Shown here in pieces: positions 1 through 7,855 of a stretch of 15,645 nucleotides of DNA (position 1 is the stretch's first letter; every line of letters begins with the position of its first letter). Below the pieces are notes generated by a model. It had not been told where the DNA came from. It saw only the letters and a list, made by a program, of their open reading frames with translations, and did no database searches. The DNA comes from Clostridium sp. UBA6640 (GTDB lineage Bacteria; Bacillota; Clostridia; Clostridiales; Clostridiaceae). The DNA lies in NCBI RefSeq assembly GCF_002455975.1, contig NZ_DKLM01000080.1:1-15645 (forward strand), in the 5' to 3' direction. The translations under genes were made by a program, and so were the position numbers.

Positions 1-110
1 ATCTTTCATTCTTAATTTTTCATTCGTAGAAAAGAGTTTTTGTTATGGAATTAAAATCATTCATAAGTTGAATTTTCATTAGAAAACCCTATATTCTATG
101 TCATACTGAA

Positions 111-155
111 TCGACAGATTTCCATGATGGCTGAGCTATCATGAAAACCTGTCGA
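111..155 (-). repeat. 18-bp inverted repeat downstream of csp array
   Basis: The arms at 111-128 and 138-155 are complementary apart from two positions and enclose a 9-base loop. On the plus strand those two positions are A-C mismatches, but on the minus strand they become G-U wobbles. The structure is therefore fully paired only in RNA read in the direction of the csp genes. It lies about 35 bases beyond the stop of the last csp gene. No T-tract follows, so a classical intrinsic terminator is not clear. It could be a weak terminator, an RNA 3'-end stabiliser or a dispersed palindromic repeat. The rest of 1-189 holds no gene that I can see. Confidence 0.6.
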
Positions 156-189
156 TATGTTTAACACAAACTATGCTTTTTACCTTTAA

Positions 190-2067
190 TTAGTTATTTT
201 TTTCATATACATTACAAAGTTCTTTAGGTATACGAACAATTATATTTTTCGTAAATGATACTACATTATCCTTTTTATCTACATTTCTATTTAACTTTTC
301 ATCAAAAGAGCGAATATTTTCAAATACTTTATTCAAATCTAATATACCATAACCCCAGCGTGGATTAGGGTAAATATCTCCTGGCCTTGTTCTAGTGCCA
401 GATATAAGAAGAGTATTTATCTTAGGCGGATATAATGCTGTATTATTACCTTCTACTACACCCCATTGCAATATTAATGCTACTGCTCCAGTTAAAACTG
501 CAGTGGCTGCACTAGATCCAGTAATAACAGTTGTTCCGCCTCCTGACTTAGTGGTAAGCACATTGATTCCTCCGGTAGTAACCGATGGTTTTACTCGTCC
601 ATCCCTTGTAAATCCCCTTCCAGAGGTTGCTGCAACTGTGCCAGTATCTTGATTATAATAAGAAGTAACAATTATAGTTCTACTTGTTGAAGGGATAGTT
701 AAAGTAATTTCTGGATCTGGTTCTAAAAATTTTGTTCCCGGCCTTAAAAAATCCTTTTGATAAGTCCATGCATCATACCTTCCATTTACTATATATTCAC
801 CTGTTAAAACTATCTGCCATATTCCACCTTTGATATTTGTAAAACCAATAGATATATGTCCATTCCCAGTAACTTCTTCTGGATAATCATATAATAATGT
901 AGCAATTGTTCCTTCCAGTGTAAACTTTAAAGTTACTATCCCCTTTAATTTTCCTGGAATTTTTTGCAGTATTTCTCCACTTGGAGAAATGATTGCTATG
1001 GAAATTCTATCTGGCCTATTAAACCATATATTTACCTCAATTCCAAGTTGATCATCGGCTACTTGCAGTTCAATTATTCTAGTTTCTCCACTTTGTGTAA
1101 ATACTCCACTAGTATGATTTGCTGCATCTCCTTCGTTTCCAGTACCTCCTACCACCGCTATTCCACTTCTAACTGAGAAATAATCTATATATCTCTCTAT
1201 TAGAGAACTTCCATCATGAGCTCCGTAATTTGCACCTAAAGCTATACATATAGCCATAGGTTTATTTAATTTTCTTTGAGTATCATATAAATATTTTAGT
1301 GCTAAAAGTATATCAGTGCTTTGATATTCTGGTACTTTCACATTAACTTGCGGAAATTGCTCGATAAGGTTTCTATTAGCTTCCTTAAGTTTTACAATTA
1401 AAAATTCACAATCTGGCGCTGCTCCTGTTACCCCAGCTCTACCACCTGCGCCGATAATTCCTGCTATTTCAGTTCCATGGCCATTCTCATCCTTGTGAGG
1501 AACAATAGCATATGGATCTTCTCCTCTACTTTGAGCTGCAATAGCCTCATTAATTTGTTCTCTAGAATATTCTGTTCCGTAAGGAAATCCTTCTGGCGAT
1601 GGTCCTTGTTGTATGCTTTGATCCCATATTCCTATTACTCTAGTTTTATTATCCTCTGTCATAAACTCTTTATTTAAGTAATCAATGCCTGTGTCTAACA
1701 TTGCTACAACTACACCTGTACCTCGTAGAGTTAAAAAAGATTTCCCATGAAAAATGGAAATATTAGCGACATTAATAGGTGATAATTGAGTAAGAGAATA
1801 TAATTCATTTCTCTCTAAATTTACTATAGCTGGTACATCACGTAATAAATCACTTACTCTTCCGATTTTAACAACTACTATTATTGTAAATTCACCGATG
1901 ACTAATGCACAAGCATAATCTACTTTGTTAAGTTGACTTGCAACGTCCCCAATATATTCTCCAATAAAGCTTTCATATCCAGGATCTAGATATAATTCAC
2001 CACACTGTGGTAAATTAATTTTTAATTCTTCTTGAACTTCACTCACATTTTCCCTATGCTCTTTCAT
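190..2067 (-). CDS. Csp-type subtilisin-like germination protease (paralog 5, last in array)
   Basis: A 625-residue S8 peptidase of the Csp family, whose known members cleave and activate the spore cortex hydrolase SleC. The N-terminal prodomain (about 1-110) carries the array's conserved Cys22 and Cys53. The catalytic core has Asp125 (LDTGID), His197 (GHGT), oxyanion Asn311 (GTGNEGD) and Ser519 (GSSAATA), so the triad is intact. About 200 residues separate Asn311 from Ser519, consistent with the jelly-roll insert known from the CspB structure. There is no signal peptide, as expected for a protein packaged in the mother cell. AAGGAGG sits 8 bases before the ATG. It most resembles the paralog at 7856-9724 (shared LLRDVPA and SPIN segments) rather than its immediate neighbour. 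The C-terminus ends CNVYEKNN instead of the IYxRLE/D ending of the others. Activity and exact substrate are inferred. Confidence 0.93.
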   Translation of the reverse strand: MKEHRENVSEVQEELKINLPQCGELYLDPGYESFIGEYIGDVASQLNKVDYACALVIGEFTIIVVVKIGRVSDLLRDVPAIVNLERNELYSLTQLSPINVANISIFHGKSFLTLRGTGVVVAMLDTGIDYLNKEFMTEDNKTRVIGIWDQSIQQGPSPEGFPYGTEYSREQINEAIAAQSRGEDPYAIVPHKDENGHGTEIAGIIGAGGRAGVTGAAPDCEFLIVKLKEANRNLIEQFPQVNVKVPEYQSTDILLALKYLYDTQRKLNKPMAICIALGANYGAHDGSSLIERYIDYFSVRSGIAVVGGTGNEGDAANHTSGVFTQSGETRIIELQVADDQLGIEVNIWFNRPDRISIAIISPSGEILQKIPGKLKGIVTLKFTLEGTIATLLYDYPEEVTGNGHISIGFTNIKGGIWQIVLTGEYIVNGRYDAWTYQKDFLRPGTKFLEPDPEITLTIPSTSRTIIVTSYYNQDTGTVAATSGRGFTRDGRVKPSVTTGGINVLTTKSGGGTTVITGSSAATAVLTGAVALILQWGVVEGNNTALYPPKINTLLISGTRTRPGDIYPNPRWGYGILDLNKVFENIRSFDEKLNRNVDKKDNVVSFTKNIIVRIPKELCNVYEKNN

Positions 2068-2075
2068 AAATAGAA

Positions 2076-2099
2076 CCTCCTTATCTTATATCTATAAGG
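2076..2099 (-). promoter_or_regulatory. RBS with overlapping hairpin before paralog 5
   Basis: On the minus strand, AAGGAGG (2076-2082) lies 8 bases before the ATG. Its first bases are part of a 6-bp stem, CCTTAT/ATAAGG (2094-2099 with 2079-2084), with a 9-base loop. Similar arrangements precede the three central paralogs. The stem could mask the ribosome binding site or just be a hitch-hiking part of the duplicated unit. Confidence 0.5.
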
Positions 2100-2113
2100 T
2101 TATCTAGAGAGCA

Positions 2114-3982
2114 TTATTCTAACCTTGTATAAATTTCTTTTGGAATCTTTATAAATATATTTTTACTAAACTCTACTATCTCATTTTTATTCTCATAAAC
2201 TTTATTTAAACTATTATCAAGAGAGCGGACACTTTCAAATACCCCTTCTAAATCCAATATACCATACCCCCATACAGGATTAGGATATACATCTCCTGGT
2301 CTCTTTCTAGTTCCAGATATAAGAAGAGTATTTATTTTAACTGGATATAATGCTGGACTATTACCTTCAACTATACCCCATTGTACTATTAATGCTACTG
2401 CCCCTGCTAAAACTGCAGTAGCTGCACTAGAACCACTAACAATAGTTGTTCCTCCTCCGGGCTTAGTTGTAAGTACATCAATTCCTCCAGTGGCAACTGA
2501 TGGTTTTACTCGACCATCTCTTGTAAATCCTCTTCCAGAAGTGGCTACTGCTGTATTATTATCTTGATTATAATAAGATGTAACAATTATCTCTCTGCTT
2601 GTTGAAGGATTAGTTAAAGTAGTATATGGATTTGGCCTTAAGAACTTTGTTCCTGGTCTTAAAAAATTTTTTTGATAAGTCCAAGCATTATATCTTCCAT
2701 CAACTATATAATCGCCTATTAATACTATTTGCCATATTCCTCCTTTAATATTACTAAACTCAATGGATACATGCTCATCTCCTGTAATATCAAATTGATA
2801 ATCGTATAATACAGAAATACGAGTTCCTTCTAATGTAAATTTAAAACCTGTGATTACTGTTATTTGTTCTGGAACTCTTTCTAAAGCTTCTCCACTTGGA
2901 GAAATTATACCTACAGATATTCTATCTGGCCTGTTAAACCATAGATTTACTTCTATTCCCCCTTGATCATCGGCTACCTGTAACTCAACTATTATAGTCT
3001 CACCACTTTGTGTAAACCTTCCACTGGTATGGTTTGCTGCATCTCCTTCATTTCCAGTTCCACCTACTACTGAAATTGCACTTCTGTATGTGAAATAATC
3101 TATATATCTTTCTACGCGACCACTTCCGTCATGCCCTCCATAATTTGATCCTATAGCTACGCATACAACCATAGGTTTACTTAATCTTCTTTGAGATTCA
3201 TATAAATATTTTAATGCCATAAGTATATCGCTGGTTTGATATTGTGGAGCAGTTGTCTCTATTTTAGGGAATTGTGCTAAAACAGCTGGATTAACTTCTT
3301 TAAGCTTTACAATTACAAATTCACAATCTGGTGCTGCTCCTGTTACTCCTGCACGACCTCCTGCACCAGCAATTCCTGCCACTCCTGTTCCATGGCCAAT
3401 AGTATCTTGTTCAGGTACAATAGCATAAGGATTTTCTCCCCTACTTTGTGCACTAATAGCTTCATTAATTTGTTCTCTAGTGTATCTTGTTCCATAAGGA
3501 AACCCCTGTGGAGGCGGCCCATCTTGTACTGTTTGATCCCATATTTCTATTATTCTTGTTTTATTATCCTCTGTAATGAATTCTTTATTTAAATAATCAA
3601 TTCCTGTATCTAACATTCCTATAACTACACCTGTACCCCGCAACGTTAAATAAGGATTTTCATGAAATTTAGAAATATTAGAAGTATCAATAGGAGATAA
3701 TTCAGTAAGCGAAAATAGATTATTTCTTTCTAAATACACTATAGTCTTAGATATATTTCTTAAATCATTTGCTCTTCCTTTTTCAACAACAACTACTGCC
3801 ATATTAATACCTACAATAAAAGCACAAGCATATTCTATATTGCTAAGCTCGCTTACAATATCACCAACATAACTAGCAACATAACTCTCATAGTTATCAT
3901 TTAAATACAACTTTCCACATTGCAATAAGTTATCATTTAGAGTTTGTTGAGTTTGATTTATAATTTCTCTATGCTCTTTCAT
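2114..3982 (-). CDS. Csp-type subtilisin-like germination protease (paralog 4)
   Basis: A 622-residue S8 protease of the Csp germination family and one of three near-identical central copies. Prodomain residues about 1-110 include Cys22 and Cys53. Triad residues are Asp125, His197 and Ser519, with oxyanion Asn311, all at the same positions as in the other copies. The serine motif is GSSAATA, where classical subtilases have GTSxATP. The segment after the conserved VKLK (about 229-249) differs from the other copies. A 149-bp stretch (2505-2653) is identical to the next gene's 4419-4567, which suggests recent duplication or gene conversion. AAGGAGG is 8 bases before the ATG, and the spacer to the preceding gene in the operon is 45 bp. 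It is probably co-transcribed with the rest of the array and may act on SleC or a partner protease; the specific role is unknown. Confidence 0.93.
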   Translation of the reverse strand: MKEHREIINQTQQTLNDNLLQCGKLYLNDNYESYVASYVGDIVSELSNIEYACAFIVGINMAVVVVEKGRANDLRNISKTIVYLERNNLFSLTELSPIDTSNISKFHENPYLTLRGTGVVIGMLDTGIDYLNKEFITEDNKTRIIEIWDQTVQDGPPPQGFPYGTRYTREQINEAISAQSRGENPYAIVPEQDTIGHGTGVAGIAGAGGRAGVTGAAPDCEFVIVKLKEVNPAVLAQFPKIETTAPQYQTSDILMALKYLYESQRRLSKPMVVCVAIGSNYGGHDGSGRVERYIDYFTYRSAISVVGGTGNEGDAANHTSGRFTQSGETIIVELQVADDQGGIEVNLWFNRPDRISVGIISPSGEALERVPEQITVITGFKFTLEGTRISVLYDYQFDITGDEHVSIEFSNIKGGIWQIVLIGDYIVDGRYNAWTYQKNFLRPGTKFLRPNPYTTLTNPSTSREIIVTSYYNQDNNTAVATSGRGFTRDGRVKPSVATGGIDVLTTKPGGGTTIVSGSSAATAVLAGAVALIVQWGIVEGNSPALYPVKINTLLISGTRKRPGDVYPNPVWGYGILDLEGVFESVRSLDNSLNKVYENKNEIVEFSKNIFIKIPKEIYTRLE

Positions 3983-3990
3983 AAATAGAA

Positions 3991-4014
3991 CCTCCTTATC
4001 TTACATCCATAAGG
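3991..4014 (-). promoter_or_regulatory. RBS with overlapping hairpin before paralog 4
   Basis: AAGGAGG (3991-3997) overlaps the 6-bp stem formed by 3994-3999 and 4009-4014, with a 9-base loop. The loop sequence differs slightly from that before paralog 5, while the stem bases are unchanged. Confidence 0.5.
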
Positions 4015-4027
4015 TTACTAGAGAACA

Positions 4028-5896
4028 TTATTCTAACCTCGTATAAATTTCATTTGGGATTTTTATAAGTATATTTTTACTAAACTCTATTATCTCATTT
4101 TTATTCTCATGAATTTTATTTAAACTATTATCAAGAGAGCGAATATTTTCAAATACCCCTACTAAATCCAATATACCATACCCCCATACAGGATTAGGAT
4201 ATACATCTCCTGGTCTCTTCCTAGTTCCCGATATGAGAACGGTATTTATTTTAGGTGAATATATTGTTGGACTATTACCTTCAACTATCCCCCATTGTCC
4301 AATTAATGCTACTGCCCCTGCTAAAACTGCAGCAGCTGCACTAGAACCAGTAACAATGGCTGTTCCTCCTCCAGGCTTAGTTGTAAGCACGTCAATTCCT
4401 CCAGTAGCAACTGATGGCTTTACTCGACCATCTCTTGTAAATCCTCTTCCAGAAGTGGCTACTGCTGTATTATTATCTTGATTATAATAAGATGTAACAA
4501 TTATCTCTCTGCTTGTTGAAGGATTAGTTAAAGTAGTATATGGATTTGGCCTTAAGAACTTTGTTCCCGGTCTTAAAAAAAGTTTTTCATAAGTCCATGC
4601 ATTATATCTTCCATCAGCTATATAATCTCCTATTAATATTATTTGCCATATTCCTCCTTTAACATTATTAAATTCAACGGATACATGCTCATCTCCCGTA
4701 ATCTCAAATGGATAATCGTATAGGATATTGACACTAGTCCCCTCTAATGTAAATGTTAAACCTGTGATTTCTGTTATTTGTCGTGGAACTCTTTCTAAAG
4801 CTTCTCCACTTGGAGAAATTATTCCTACAGATACTCTATCTGGTCTATTAAACCATAAGTTTACCTCTATTCCTAGTTGATCATCAGCTACCTGTAATTC
4901 AATTATTATAGTTTCACCACTTTGCCTAAATCTTCCACTGGTATGGTTTGCTGCATCTCCTTGATTTCCAGTTCCACCTACTACTACAATTTCACTTCTG
5001 AAGGCGAAAGAATCTATATATCTTTCTACGCGAGCGCTTCCATCGTGGCCTCCATAATTTGAGCCTATAGCCACGCATATAACCATAGGCTTATTTAATC
5101 TTAGTTGAGTTTCATATAAATATTTTAATGCCATAAGCACATCACTAGTTTGATATTGTGGGACAAGTCTCGATGTTGGAGGAAACGACTCTAAAACAGC
5201 TTCAGTTGGTCCCTTAAGTTTTACAATTACAAACTCACAATCTGGTGCTGCTCCTGTTACTCCTGCGCGACCTCCTGCCCCAGCAATTCCTGCTACCTCT
5301 GTTCCATGACCAATAGTATCTTGTTCAGGTACAATAGCGTAAGGATCTTCTCCTCTACTTTGTGCATTAATAGCTTCATCAATTTGTTCTCTAGTATATC
5401 TTGTTCCATAAGGGAACCCCTCCGGAGGTGGTCCATCTTGTACTGTTTGATCCCACATTTCTATTATTCTTGTTTTATTGCCTTCTGTAATGAATTCTTT
5501 ATTTAGATAATCAATCCCTGTATCTAACATTGCTATAACTACACCTGTACCCCGTAACGTCAAATAAGGATTTTGATGAAAATTAGAAATATTGGAAGTG
5601 TCAATGGGAGATAATTGGCCAAGAGAATATAATTCATCTCTCTCCAGACGCAATATGGTCTTAGATGCGCGTCTTAAATCATTTGCTCTTCCGCTTTCAA
5701 CAACAACTACCGCTATATTAATCCCTACGATAAAAGCACAAGCATATTCTATATTACTAAGCTCACCTACAATATCGCCAGAATAAATAGCAGCATAGCT
5801 CTCATAGTTATCATTTACATGCAACCTTCCACATTCCAATAACTTAGCATTTGGAGCTTCCTCAGGTTGATTTACATTTTCTCTATGCTCTTTCAT
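4028..5896 (-). CDS. Csp-type subtilisin-like germination protease (paralog 3)
   Basis: A 622-residue Csp-family S8 protease in the middle of the array. Asp125, His197, Asn311 and Ser519 are all present. Two local differences stand out. The residue after the oxyanion Asn is Gln (GTGNQGD) where the other single-domain copies have Glu, a change shared with the CspA domain of the upstream fusion. The serine motif is GSSAAAA, with Thr replaced by Ala. The post-VKLK loop reads GPTEAVLESFPPTSRLV, related to paralog 2 but unlike paralog 4. The prodomain has Cys22 and Cys53, and no signal peptide is seen. AAGGAGG lies 8 bases before the ATG. The C-terminus IYTRLE matches paralog 4. It likely belongs to the same sporulation operon and is expected to be catalytically competent, though this is inferred from residues alone. 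Confidence 0.93.
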   Translation of the reverse strand: MKEHRENVNQPEEAPNAKLLECGRLHVNDNYESYAAIYSGDIVGELSNIEYACAFIVGINIAVVVVESGRANDLRRASKTILRLERDELYSLGQLSPIDTSNISNFHQNPYLTLRGTGVVIAMLDTGIDYLNKEFITEGNKTRIIEMWDQTVQDGPPPEGFPYGTRYTREQIDEAINAQSRGEDPYAIVPEQDTIGHGTEVAGIAGAGGRAGVTGAAPDCEFVIVKLKGPTEAVLESFPPTSRLVPQYQTSDVLMALKYLYETQLRLNKPMVICVAIGSNYGGHDGSARVERYIDSFAFRSEIVVVGGTGNQGDAANHTSGRFRQSGETIIIELQVADDQLGIEVNLWFNRPDRVSVGIISPSGEALERVPRQITEITGLTFTLEGTSVNILYDYPFEITGDEHVSVEFNNVKGGIWQIILIGDYIADGRYNAWTYEKLFLRPGTKFLRPNPYTTLTNPSTSREIIVTSYYNQDNNTAVATSGRGFTRDGRVKPSVATGGIDVLTTKPGGGTAIVTGSSAAAAVLAGAVALIGQWGIVEGNSPTIYSPKINTVLISGTRKRPGDVYPNPVWGYGILDLVGVFENIRSLDNSLNKIHENKNEIIEFSKNILIKIPNEIYTRLE

Positions 5897-5904
5897 AAAT
5901 AGAA

Positions 5905-5928
5905 CCTCCTTATCTTATATCCATAAGG
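5905..5928 (-). promoter_or_regulatory. RBS with overlapping hairpin before paralog 3
   Basis: AAGGAGG (5905-5911) overlaps the 6-bp stem of 5908-5913 with 5923-5928, loop 9 bases. The layout is the same as in the spacers before paralogs 4 and 5. Confidence 0.5.
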
Positions 5929-5942
5929 TTATCTAGAGAGCA

Positions 5943-7811
5943 TTATTCTAGCCTTGCATAAATTTCTTTTGGGATTTTTATAAGTATATTTTTACTAAAC
6001 TCTACTATCTTATTTTTATTCTCATGAATTTTATCTAAACTATTATCAAGAGAGCGAACATTTTCAAATACTCCTGCTAAATCCAATATTCCATACCCCC
6101 ATGTAGGATTTGGATATACATCTCCTGGTCTCTTTCTAGTTCCCGATATAAGAATAGTATTTATTTTAGGTGAGTATAATGCTGGCCTATTGCCTTCTAC
6201 TATACCCCATTGTACTATTAACGCTACTGCCCCTGTTAAAACTGCAGTAGCTACACTAGAACCACTAACAGTAGTTGTTCCTCCTCCAGGCTTAGTTGTA
6301 AGCACATCAATTCCCCCAGTGGCAACTGATGGTTTTACACGTCCATCTCTTGTAAATCCTCTCCCTGAAAGTGCTACTGCTGTATTATTTTCTTGATTAT
6401 AATAAGATGTAACAATTATTTCCCTACTTGTTGAAGGATTAGTTAAAGTAGTATATGGATTTGGCCTTAAGAACTTTGTTCCCGGCCTTAAAAAAAGCTT
6501 TTGATAAGTCCATGCATTATATCTTCCGTCAACTATATAATCTCCTATTAATACTATTTGCCATATTCCTCCTTTAACATTATTAAATTCAATGGATACA
6601 TGCTGATCCCCTGTAAGATCAAATTGATAATCGTATAGAATGGTGACACTGGTTCCTTCTAATGTAAATTTTAAACCTGTGATTTCTGTTATTTGATATG
6701 GAACTCTTTCTAAAGCCTCGCCACTTGGAGAAATTATTCCTACAGATACTTTATCTGGCCTATTAAACCATAAGTTTACCTCTATTGCCACCTGATCATC
6801 AGCTACCTGTAATTCAATTATTATAGTTTCACCACTTTGTGTAAATTTTCCACTGGTATGATTTGCTGCATCTCCTTCATTTCCAGTTCCGCCAACTATT
6901 GCAATTTCACTTCTGTATGCGAAGTAATCTATATATCTTTCCACTCGGCTAGTTCCATCATGGCCTCCGTAATTTGCCCCTATAGCTACGCATACAACCA
7001 TAGGCTTATTTAATCTTCTTTGAGCTTCAGATAGATATTTTAATGCCATAATCACATCACTAGTTTGATATTGTGGGACAATCATCGATGTTGGAGGAAA
7101 CAACTCCAAAACAGCTTTGCTTGGGTGCTTAAGTTTTACAATTACAAATTCACAATCTGGTGCTGCTCCAGTTACTCCTGCACGTCCTCCTGCACCAATA
7201 ATGCCTGCAATCTCTGTTCCATGACCAAGGATATCTTTTTCAGGTACAATAGCATAAGGATCTTCTCCTCTACTTTGTGCATTAATAGCTTCATTAATTT
7301 GTTCTCTAGTATATCTTGTGCCATAAGGAAATCCCTCCGGAGGTGGGCCATCTTGTACTGTCTGATCCCACATTTCTATTATTCTTGTTTTATTATCCCC
7401 TGTCATAAATTCCTTATTTAAATAATCAATCCCTGTATCTAGCATTCCTATAACTACACCTGTACCCCGTAACGTCAAATAAGGATTTTCATGAAATCTA
7501 GAAATATTAGAAGCGTCAATGGGAGATAATTCAGTAAGAGCATATAGTTCATCTCTCTCCAAACGCACTATGGTCTTAGATATATTTCTTAAATCATTTA
7601 CTCTTCCTCTTTCAACAACAACTACCGCCATATTAGCTCCTACAATAAAAGCACAAGCATATTCTATATTATTAAGCTCACCTACAATATCGCCAGAATA
7701 AGTAACAACATAACTCTCATAGTTATCATTTAAATGCAACTTTCCACATTCCAATAAATTAGCATTTGGAGTTTCCTCAGGTTGATTTACATTTTCTCTA
7801 TGCTCTTTCAT
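5943..7811 (-). CDS. Csp-type subtilisin-like germination protease (paralog 2)
   Basis: A 622-residue Csp-family S8 protease and the first of the three closely related central copies. Asp125, His197, oxyanion Asn311 and Ser519 are in place; the serine motif is GSSVATA. The prodomain carries the conserved Cys22 and Cys53. The post-VKLK loop begins HPSKAVLELFPPTSMIV, where most copies start with a Glu-rich segment. The ribosome binding site is AAGGAGGG and the start context differs slightly from paralogs 3-5. The C-terminal codons (YARLE) and the following spacer are the best match in the window to the 3' end of the deleted remnant at 9762-9959. It lies in the same operon, 44 bp downstream of paralog 1. 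Germination protease is the family-level call; its individual substrate cannot be read from the sequence. Confidence 0.93.
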   Translation of the reverse strand: MKEHRENVNQPEETPNANLLECGKLHLNDNYESYVVTYSGDIVGELNNIEYACAFIVGANMAVVVVERGRVNDLRNISKTIVRLERDELYALTELSPIDASNISRFHENPYLTLRGTGVVIGMLDTGIDYLNKEFMTGDNKTRIIEMWDQTVQDGPPPEGFPYGTRYTREQINEAINAQSRGEDPYAIVPEKDILGHGTEIAGIIGAGGRAGVTGAAPDCEFVIVKLKHPSKAVLELFPPTSMIVPQYQTSDVIMALKYLSEAQRRLNKPMVVCVAIGANYGGHDGTSRVERYIDYFAYRSEIAIVGGTGNEGDAANHTSGKFTQSGETIIIELQVADDQVAIEVNLWFNRPDKVSVGIISPSGEALERVPYQITEITGLKFTLEGTSVTILYDYQFDLTGDQHVSIEFNNVKGGIWQIVLIGDYIVDGRYNAWTYQKLFLRPGTKFLRPNPYTTLTNPSTSREIIVTSYYNQENNTAVALSGRGFTRDGRVKPSVATGGIDVLTTKPGGGTTTVSGSSVATAVLTGAVALIVQWGIVEGNRPALYSPKINTILISGTRKRPGDVYPNPTWGYGILDLAGVFENVRSLDNSLDKIHENKNKIVEFSKNILIKIPKEIYARLE

Positions 7812-7820
7812 AATCTAATC

Positions 7821-7842
7821 CCTCCTTATTTTATATATAAGG
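7821..7842 (-). promoter_or_regulatory. RBS with overlapping hairpin before paralog 2
   Basis: AAGGAGG (7821-7827) overlaps the stem of 7824-7829 with 7837-7842. The loop is shorter (7 bases) and its sequence has changed, yet all six stem pairs are kept, which hints at selection for the hairpin. Confidence 0.45.
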
Positions 7843-7855
7843 TTATCAAAGAGCA

